A DNA stretch of 64,000 bases. Source: Avena insularis. Lineage: Eukaryota > Streptophyta > Magnoliopsida > Poales > Poaceae. Location: positions 662,602,802-662,666,801 of the forward strand of contig CM042690.1 of the NCBI GenBank assembly GCA_023614405.1. Reading direction: 5' to 3'. Shown here in pieces: positions 59,001 to 64,000 of the stretch. Positions within the stretch are counted from its first letter, which is position 1. The number at the start of each line of letters is the position of its first letter. Both the position numbers and the translations under genes were made by a program. Below the pieces are notes generated by a model, which worked only from the letters and a program-made list of their open reading frames with translations, made no database searches and had not been told where the DNA came from.

Positions 59001-62000
59001 AAATCTGTGACAGATAATATGGAATGGAGTAGTAACTGAAAACAGAAAAGGAAAAGGCGGACAGGACAAGGACACTTGATTGCATCATCCCTATTGAAAC
59101 TGCTGAAATGTATCTGTGGAAATGCTTGATAGGGATGGAATTCATTGGATACTACAATTGCAGCCGAAAACTTAGGTATTACTCTTCGAATCATAGGGAA
59201 TGTGAATGAATCAGAAGAATTATTGGAAAGGTAAAAAAGCTGTTCTTTTGATTCGTTGGCCATTTTTAAGTTTTCTAACTCAGGTTTCAGTGTCTTATGA
59301 TGTTTAGATGCCTCGCAGCGAGAAAAAAGATTCTATCTGAAGACCATATCCAGGTTTCTGGTGCCTTATATTTAGATTCTGAGTTGTTTATTGATTTATA
59401 GTAGATTGACATGTTGTGGTTACGAGATGAAAATACTGTAACCAGTTATCATTAAATTGCTCACAGTTGGTAGTACTCCTCTGTTCCAGTTTACTCTGCG
59501 CCTAAGTTTTTTCGGGGTTTTCCATATTATTCTGCGCGTTGCCATTTGGGTGGGACAGATTCCGAAATTACCCCCTCCACTTCTGCTTGCAGTTTCACCT
59601 CGTGTGAGATTCCTTCTAATCCCCCCTCTGGCCACCGCCCCCTTTTCCTCGCCCCCTCAATCTTCGATCTCGTGGTCTCGTGATCGGCCACGCCCAGCCA
59701 TGGCGATGAGCCGCGCGAGAGCCGCGCTGTGGATCTGTGTGTGTGGCCAATCTCGGCTTCAAGGAACGCGATGGCCGTGGCATGGATCAGCGCGCGACGG
59801 AGCGGACGAAAGGTGCATGGCGCGAGCTGGTCGGCGGCATCGGCAATCAGCTGAACACCATGGCAAGCTCTCCGCGAGCGTCGGCAAGCAGCTGGGCCAC
59901 GACGGCAAGCAGTTCGCGAGCGTCGGCAACAGTTAGACCACAACGGCATGCTTGTCGCCGGTGTCAGCAAGCAGCTCAACTACGACCTGGTCGCAGGTGA
60001 CGGCAAGAATGAGGAAGTGCTTGGACATGGACACCGACAGCGGTACCTCGACCTTTGAATTCGAGAAATTGCTGTCCAGCACGAACGGCGACGAGGCCGA
60101 CGACCTTGATTCGGTGCCATCTGGCTGTGACCATCTCCAGCGTCCGTGCACTGGTCTGGGTTCCCGACGATAGTCCCAGCTCGTGCTTGGCCGTGGCCGG
60201 CAAGACCCAATCACCCTCGCGGCGCTGCGCGTGCTCTGGCAGAGGAGACGAGGTGTGGTGTGACCGTGTGAGTGTACTAGTTGATGCATGGACTTTATCA
60301 GGGGCAAACAGGTCCAGCTACGGTGAAAAGGAGCTCTCTCGGTGGTCTTCTTGGTACCCGAGCTTTTGCTAACACGTAGAGTAAATTGAAACAGAGGGAG
60401 TATCTCACAAGCTTTGTTACATGGAAATTCCCCCTTCTTAAGATACCTTATACAGTTCTCTAGAGAACGTTTTCAAACAAGCGTTTTGAATCCTTTTTCA
60501 CATGTGATATATGTATATGGGATGACTCATTTGGCCCATATGGCACATCTAGTATGACTTGGCTCACATGGTCGATTACTCTCTGCCGGGGGCTCGAAAC
60601 CTAGAACGTGATACCGGCCACCTAGCAGAGCCAGTCTGGAACTGGATTTTGTTTATAACAATCACATTCTATCAGTGGTTAATTACATACTGTATGATGG
60701 TCTCATTGTTACAGGTAGCAAGTACATTGGTACGCCTGGCAAACCTAACTCTGATTAGTATAATTAGTGATATCAAAGTGAAAAATGACCTGCGTAGATC
60801 TCACCTTGTGAGGGGAGAACGACTTGTCAATGATTCAATAAGGTATTCCATTTAGCTCCACATGTGTTTCAAGTTTTTGATCTCCATGATCCCAATGAGG
60901 CTAATAAATGTTTCATCATGGTAGGATAACACAAGGAATATTGAATACTTTGTGGGAAGATCGGAAAAAACCAAACAATGCATTTGCAATGGAAAGAGAG
61001 CGGATTGCAGCAACAGCTTTACTTGTATGTCTTCTACTCATCAAAGGAGGGATATATCTTGTTATAAGCTTTTGGTGTCCATCCCTTTGCCATTCTTACA
61101 TTGTTTTCCTGCTTTCGTGGTTATTTAGTTTTCTCTCCACTGGTTAAAAATTCGTTAGATTCGCAGCTCTCAGATTTGTTTCTTCTGGGGTTTTCTGCAT
61201 GCCGCACTGTGTCTGCTATCATATTCCCTTTCTTTTAGGTCCTTCTCTTCAGCCATTTCAGCATAGAACAGCATGCCCTCAAATAATATGTAAACCCCAT
61301 ACTCCATGAAGGCATAACACAAACATAAGCATCATATCCAAAATCGCTTACGCAAGAATGGTCTTCCAGCATCCTGGAATTCATCTGTCACTTGATGCAG
61401 CAGTGTTGTGGCTAAGATTATGAAACATTGGAATTTTATTTATTGTCATTGTCTTTTTAACCAGGTACGATGTGTGAATGCCATTTTTTTTATTGATAAT
61501 ACATACTGTTATTGTAGTTGGAAGCACTTCAAATTGTTGGGCTTCTTGACACTGGAAGAATAACAATGCAGGCATGGGCACCATCAGTACTTTTCTAATG
61601 CTTCATTTATGCATTTGGCAATGATTGAATAAAATCTTACACCATTCCTTTGTTTGCTTCTAAAATAACAATGATTGCTCTAGAAACATGCACTCTTCCT
61701 AAAGCTTCCTCTGGAACGTATGAAGCATGGATACTTCAAAATTGATGCTGCAGGCATATCAGACACATGTCGGCTGTTCATATGGCCAGATAAACATCTG
61801 AGGGGTGATACCACGTTGCGGATCCATTTTCATAAATTTGAAAAGGTCAGATACGCCACGATGCTTGTTGGATATATTTATCATTTTGTAGATTTTATCA
61901 ACTTGACTGCGTTTGTACACTTGCTTCATTTATCTTTTGTTTTAGTAATGTATGTTGTTCTATTCATATTGTTCTTCCGTTCACGATGGGTCAACACAGA

Positions 62001-62654
62001 TGATTCTTTAGAATTTGTTGCAATATATGGGATGTGACTTATTGCTCTAATGCCTATTTCAATAGGACAATGCTGCTGAGCCTTATAAATTGATTTTTAC
62101 CGAATAATGGTCTAACTGGGGTTATTGTTTTATGGTATATGTATGGCAAAATTTTGGTATATGTATAGCGGATACAGCTGTTTTGGCACACTTGACCAGC
62201 CTTACCTGTTTTGCATTGTTCATGCCTAATTTAACTTCGCTGTCTTGGCTGACTTGGATCTCTCTGTTTCAGTTCGATTATCAATATCTTGAACAAGCTC
62301 TGTGCAAGTGTATTTCACTTTACAACGAGGTATGCTAGATCCTTATGTTTGTTAAAATGCACTCGGTGAGGCATCTGCAGTCACAGCACAAAACTAGCCA
62401 TTCTAACGCCATATTTATTATTGCAGCCTCAAACACGGGACATAGTGTTGAACTCCCTCAGGCAGAGATACATGATGTGCTTGAGGAGCCTCATCATTCT
62501 TACTCAGCAAAAATCATACATCTTTGATACATCGCGGATGCAGGATCTGCTAGCTGAATCACAGCAAATAATGAGGGAATTGGGAGAAGAGAACAATATT
62601 GAAGTAAACACAAATGATGGACGGTTTGAACTAATTGGTAACATGGGGGAATAA
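38048..62654 (+). CDS. organelle-targeted tetratricopeptide-repeat protein, 18 exons
   Basis: Exons: 38048-38180, 38934-39020, 42607-42797, 43616-43720, 44959-45059, 45164-45242, 45859-45870, 45976-46041, 47830-47898, 47971-48027, 58249-58326, 59133-59230, 59308-59353, 60715-60842, 60925-61024, 61518-61571, 62273-62329, 62427-62654. Together they give 1689 nt in one frame, 562 residues. Residues 1-45 (MSLRGRLLSLLRSARLASAG) are Arg-rich without acids, like a transit peptide. A hydrophobic stretch GAILIGQAAVFLSLGNSVLA follows, ending in an A-x-A-like site. Then come kinesin-light-chain-type TPR units: GRLDEAEMFFKAALHEA with GPRDPRVRWALNNL, GPGDIRVGTALHNLGHYYRI, GPGHPGYANTMFLLA, and EDHIQVASTLVRLANLTL. 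Such repeats bind partner proteins; the partner is unknown. Introns 3 and 16 use GC donors, and exon 7 is 12 nt. The exon 16 end is the least certain. Intron 10 is 10.2 kb of transposons. Confidence 0.9.
39496..39975 (+). mobile_element. truncated Copia element in intron 2
   Basis: A possible LTR starting TGTTGAACCGTTACTGGG ends at 39661, directly before TGGTACCAGAGC (39662-39673), a primer site for initiator tRNA-Met. About 150 bp later a Copia gag N-terminus is readable (LAKALEKLMELLATKTSNGV, AQHITMQ then a stop). It is truncated at both ends, and the LTR start is uncertain. Confidence 0.6.
40150..42352 (-). mobile_element. hAT DNA transposon, internally deleted, in intron 2
   Basis: The 2203-bp element is flanked by an 8-bp duplication GGACCACC (40142-40149 and 42353-42360). 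The ends CAGTGGCAGACC and GGTCCGCCCATG form imperfect inverted repeats of about 12 bp. It carries transposase remnants on the minus strand (41718 to 40371). The zone 41870-42240 is GC-rich and may be the original 5' region. Confidence 0.88.
40371..41718 (-). pseudogene. hAT transposase with TTF-type zinc finger, core missing
   Basis: The N-terminal 220 codons (41718-41056) contain FGSYDLGERIPISAYDVNGQ, GPCQPFTHAF and a KDAAFRFVCYLFKGRSN stretch, the TTF-type zinc-finger domain of plant hAT transposases. The next fragment runs LGVVDQIIQELENWF. The last (40586-40371) has LLPVATKSVERVFSSTNLVK, the hAT dimerisation region. Only about 1.35 kb is left where some 2.3 kb is usual, and the DDE catalytic core cannot be found. 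It cannot be active. Confidence 0.82.
43139..43263. mobile_element. Stowaway-type MITE, 125 bp, near-perfect palindrome, intron 3
   Basis: CTCCCTCCGTCCCAAAAAGG and its complement end the element, with TA at 43137-43138 and 43264-43265. Almost the whole length can fold into one hairpin. Confidence 0.93.
44156..44428 (+). repeat. tandem duplication with tRNA-like box B, SINE-like, intron 4
   Basis: Two head-to-tail copies (44156-44300 and 44301-44428) begin TATGTCTACATTTGTA and end TTCATCCTAGGT. Copy 2 lacks about 17 bases around CTAGCACCATGG. Each contains GGGCTAGCCAGCCTGGGTT(C/T)GAACC, which resembles tRNA promoter boxes A and B. It may be a SINE of tRNA origin; no A-rich tail is clear. Confidence 0.55.
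46382..46485. mobile_element. Stowaway-type MITE truncated at one end, intron 8
   Basis: The right end GGACGGAGGGAG followed by TA (46486-46487) is intact. The left end begins inside the repeat (TGTCGCAGATTTGTC) and lacks CTCCCTCCG. Confidence 0.82.
46740..46815 (-). repeat. tRNA-derived, SINE-like segment
   Basis: The minus strand has TAGCTTGGTGGC (box A-like, 46811-46800) and, about 30 bases on, GGGTTCGAATC (box B, 46769-46758). The 5' part does not fold into a full cloverleaf by eye, so this is more likely a SINE or a tRNA pseudogene than a tRNA gene. Confidence 0.45.
48263..48431. mobile_element. Stowaway-type MITE, 169 bp, intron 10
   Basis: Ends CTCCCTCTGTTTCAGAATAT and the complement, flanked by TA (48261-48262, 48432-48433). 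The inner arms (GCTTTGTGAAGCTAATG) are also inverted repeats. Confidence 0.92.
48473..48670 (+). mobile_element. short Copia-like LTR, primer site and purine tract (TRIM-like remnant)
   Basis: GGATTGCTCACC to GTGCATGAAACTTAC resembles 51510-51569. It is followed by ATGGTATCAAGGC (a degenerate initiator tRNA-Met primer site, about 48562-48574) and, 80 bases later, by GTGAGAGGGGG, a polypurine tract. The partner tract and terminal repeat lie at 51486-51565, with the Copia element 48819-51339 between. This looks like a miniature LTR element split by the later insertion. Confidence 0.45.
48819..51339 (-). mobile_element. Copia element with gag, protease and integrase but no reverse transcriptase
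   Basis: Direct repeats 48819-49056 and 51096-51339 are the LTRs (about 240 bp, for example TTTATTCACTGAAAGATCG and ATGATCGGGTCAAAGCC in both). Between them, on the minus strand, are gag, protease, pre-integrase and integrase, ending at EHLRVF directly against the 3' LTR. Reverse transcriptase and RNase H are gone. I could not find a target duplication. It sits inside intron 10. Confidence 0.82.
49057..51041 (-). pseudogene. Copia gag-protease-integrase remnant
   Basis: From 51041: MDTDDTPERQALVAILRSVP and KAAWDTVKAMRVDVDRVREA (gag, UBN2 type). Near 50420-50380 is a zinc knuckle CRYCGKNGH-stop-ARECRKK in which TAG (50397-50399) replaces tryptophan. Protease PVWFLDTGASNHMAGN keeps its DTG. 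Pre-integrase ASWRWHARFGHVHLEALQKM is followed by integrase text: LVHTDLCG, VYDYSRHMW and NNVVERRNQTVVGMARSM, so the DDE residues are visible. Frame changes lie near 49730 and 49400. It stops at HLRVF. Confidence 0.8.
51340..51613. other. remnant DNA between the Copia and Harbinger elements
   Basis: This holds the purine tract GAGAGGAGG and the start TGTTAAAGTATACGCGG (51486-51512) of the TRIM-like remnant. No gene is seen. Confidence 0.4.
51614..54052 (-). mobile_element. PIF/Harbinger-type DNA transposon carrying only a SANT-domain gene
   Basis: The termini GGGCGTGTTTGGTT are 14-bp perfect inverted repeats, flanked by TAG (51611-51613, 54053-54055). The 2439-bp interior has a Myb/SANT-like reading frame on the minus strand and no DDE nuclease that I can find. 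PIF/Harbinger elements need both proteins, so this copy is non-autonomous. Confidence 0.82.
52600..53251 (-). pseudogene. Myb/SANT-like protein of the Harbinger element
   Basis: The minus strand reads MKWEPFLSTFVLNKMCEIIK, then RTEKGFKEVHLNTIAKNVFE, then NHLRKWRNQVDS, then TIILEDAHYRGH and, beyond an apparent intron, DHPKDAEHLNKPIANYA-stop-MQQI. This is the Myb/SANT-like DNA-binding family that pairs with the Harbinger transposase. A TAG and frame changes break the C-terminal part. The true start is unclear; upstream text near 53250 may be leader. Confidence 0.7.
54540..55180 (+). repeat. probable LTR fragment with TATA box
   Basis: CTATAAATAGC (54874-54884) is followed by GAGTAGATACTCAACTCACT and CTTCAAGAGC-type repeats (ACTTGCTTCAAGAGCCTAGG, ACTTGCTTCAGCTCGAATCG), as in U3-R-U5 parts of grass Gypsy LTRs. 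No ends were found. The region 54057-54540 holds nothing I recognise. Confidence 0.4.
55190..58208 (+). mobile_element. LINE with an internally inverted reverse-transcriptase segment, intron 10
   Basis: In order: endonuclease on plus (ETKLQ, ASNSRGGIIVVWRN, then NMIYCDNDKNNDNLYRHM and KEIFLHGRRHMWSNEQE), reverse transcriptase fingers on plus (56384-56650, GELGPPIWHAQGLRQRDPLS), reverse transcriptase palm and thumb on minus (57365 to about 56680, SLYADDDVVIFFHPDE), and the C-terminal zf-RVT domain on plus (57400-58150, for example WWKTALRKGTSLLVMLTAWW). It ends in an A8 tract near 58200. It is heavily decayed. Confidence 0.78.
56680..57365 (-). pseudogene. inverted LINE reverse-transcriptase palm segment
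   Basis: The minus strand carries RIAPWELVMIMSLYADDDVV with the catalytic YADD, then FGDASALCTSFGKCPVPPIA, MECQLAPFPV, and after a stop TWKASMMVKADRFTLVKSVL. These blocks should follow the RLLAKAKKPEL block (56590-56620) on the same strand; instead they are on the opposite strand. Confidence 0.8.
58910..59029. mobile_element. Stowaway-type MITE, 120 bp, intron 11
   Basis: CTCCCTCCATTCCATATTA and its complement (TAATATGGAATGGAG) form the ends. TA follows on the right (59030-59031); the left TA has been lost. Confidence 0.82.
59476..60400. mobile_element. mariner/Stowaway-like element, 925 bp, with GC-rich interior, intron 13
   Basis: Inverted ends CTCCTCTGTTCCAGTTTACT and the complement of AGAGTAAATTGAAACAGAGG pair over about 22 bp. 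TA flanks both sides (59474-59475, 60401-60402). The interior (59580-60280) is GC-rich, with short repeats (GGCAAGCAG, TCGGCAA). A 159-codon frame at 59457-59936 is of no known family. No transposase DDE is seen. Confidence 0.7.
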
Positions 62655-62899
62655 CCATGTGATGCAAAGTCATCGTGCCCAAGTGGACAAACGTTGGAAG
62701 ATCCATGTCACAACTACAAAAATTGATACGACTTTTATCTTCCAACGATTTGTGGGTAACAACATGTATAACGATTCTTATTGAAAATGAGTTGCTTGGA
62801 CTTGATCTTATTTTCCTCAACGACTTGCAAACACTTCTCATAGTAATCGCGTGTTATAGCTAAGCATTGTCTACACTTCTGGAAAAAAATGTGAGTGAA

Positions 62900-63720
62900 T
62901 AGAATACATAATTTAGGCTAAGCTAGTTACGGTTGACTTCAACCAAGCCATCGAGCTATAGACAAAAGTAGAGCCAACTCCAATAGGAGCTGAATTGTGC
63001 GATTTAGAAATGCTCTCAATACTTGTGGTCTTAAAAAAATTCACCTTCAAAATCAGAAATATACATGGAGCAATGAGCAACAAGATCCAACAATGAGCAA
63101 ACTTGATACTTTCTTTTGCAATGGACATTGGAAAGTCGTCTTCTCGCATCACATCCTCAATGACATTTCCTCTTCATTGTCTGACCATTGCCCTCTCCTT
63201 GCAAATGATAGTGGCCCAAAGAAACCAAAATTCTTTCGCTTCGAAATTTTTTGGATAAAAATGCTAGGTTTCCAAGAGGTGATCAACAAGGAATGTAGTG
63301 AGGGCACTAGACACGTGGAGCCTTTCCAATGACTCTTCCATAAGCTCAAGAACACCGGGAAAAAGCTAAGAATTTGGAGAAAATCTCTCTTCTCCAAAGC
63401 AAAGATTGGGTTATATATGGCTTTGGAAGTCAGCCTTCGACTTGACTTGGCACAACAAAGTAGATCACTTAGTGATGAGGAGAGAGAACTTGGGACAAGA
63501 TTAAAGAGAAGAATTATTGGCTTAACGGGCCTTTAAAGATCAAGAAAGGGGCAAGCTTCAAGAATTACTATTTTGAAAGAGGGAAACGCTAACACTAGAT
63601 ATTTCCACCTTCGTGTTGATGCCCGGAGAAGAAAGAATCATATCCATCGCCTCAAACACAACAATGGTTGGGTCACGGAGCATTAGAATTTGTTTGTGCA
63701 TCATGAGCATCGTTTATTTT
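62900..63720 (+). mobile_element. LINE ORF2 fragment downstream of the TPR gene
   Basis: From 62997: MRFRNALNTCGLKKIHLQNQ, KYTWSNEQQDPTMSKLD and SSSLSDHCPLLANDSGPKKP, the C-terminal half of a plant LINE endonuclease with the SDH motif. Further blocks follow in shifted frames (NTRYFHLRVDARRRKNHIHR near 63590-63650). It is truncated at both ends and lies about 250 bp beyond the TPR stop codon. Confidence 0.75.
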
Positions 63721-64000
63721 TGCTAATAAAAAATGTTTACAAGAAAAAAAAAGCAAAACCCTAAACCCTAGTTTTCCCCTCCCTCTTTGAAAACCTCTCA
63801 AATAGTTTTGATATTTCAAAAAAATATCAAAAAAATATGCAGCCCAAACTGGATACAAGGGCCCTGAGTATTTCTAAAATAATTGCAAACCTTTGGTATT
63901 TTCAGAATGTTCAAAATAGAAAAGAATTTGAAAATATAAATACAAAAGGAGAAAATAAAATATAAAACAGTTTCAAAAAAAGGCAGAAGAGCTTCACAGG
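63721..64000. other. AT-rich intergenic end of window
   Basis: No gene is seen. It contains AAACCCTAAACCCTAG (63756-63771), a telomere-like or telo-box sequence, and A-rich runs. Confidence 0.5.

Noticed and set aside
59527..60372. Overlapping frames on both strands inside the mariner-like element as genes
   Set aside because: Composition explains them; no family match and no splice or promoter evidence.

Overview
Organism and nature of the window: this is nuclear DNA of a large-genome grass, almost certainly a Triticeae (wheat, Aegilops or barley type). The evidence is Copia long terminal repeats (LTRs) with Angela/BARE-type ends, Athila- and Tat-type Gypsy elements with tRNA-Asp primer sites, many 120-170 bp Stowaway MITEs with CTCCCTCCG ends and TA target duplications, and two spliced host genes buried in nested transposons. 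No bacterial operon, rRNA gene or CRISPR array is present. Family names are by pattern recognition only; no database was searched. Layout: 1-5485 is the 5' part of an Angela/BARE-like Copia element on the minus strand, broken by a 1592-bp solo LTR with a 5-bp target duplication. 5486-18657 is an Athila-like Gypsy element on the minus strand, into which a complete second Athila-like element (6532-14813, plus strand, ATGGT duplication) has jumped. Both carry gag and protease but no reverse transcriptase, and both carry repeated palindromes built on AACTATACGG...CCGTATAGTT. 18820-19084 is an Angela LTR scrap. 19085-27350 is a minus-strand LINE split by a complete LTR element without gag or pol (19149-25483, TTAAC duplication). 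27360 to about 32200 is a decayed Tat-type Gypsy element with an antisense coiled-coil reading frame. Genic part: 33939-37880 (minus) is a complete seven-exon gene for a plant LpxC, a UDP-3-O-acyl-N-acetylglucosamine deacetylase of 321 residues with its zinc and catalytic residues. Head to head with it, 168 bp from ATG to ATG, is an 18-exon gene for an organelle-targeted tetratricopeptide-repeat protein of 562 residues (38048-62654, plus). All exon phases of both models agree. The second gene is stretched to 24.6 kb by transposons in its introns: a Copia scrap and a hAT element in intron 2, and a 10.2-kb intron 10 holding a MITE, a short Copia-like remnant, a Copia element deleted for reverse transcriptase, a PIF/Harbinger element and a LINE whose reverse-transcriptase segment is inverted. 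Intron 13 holds a 925-bp mariner-like element. 62900-63720 is another LINE fragment. How things work together: the gene pair shares one short intergenic promoter region and both products are predicted to be organellar. The three Athila-type elements share primer site, polypurine tract and short conserved non-coding motifs, which suggests that they depend on a common autonomous partner that is not in this window.
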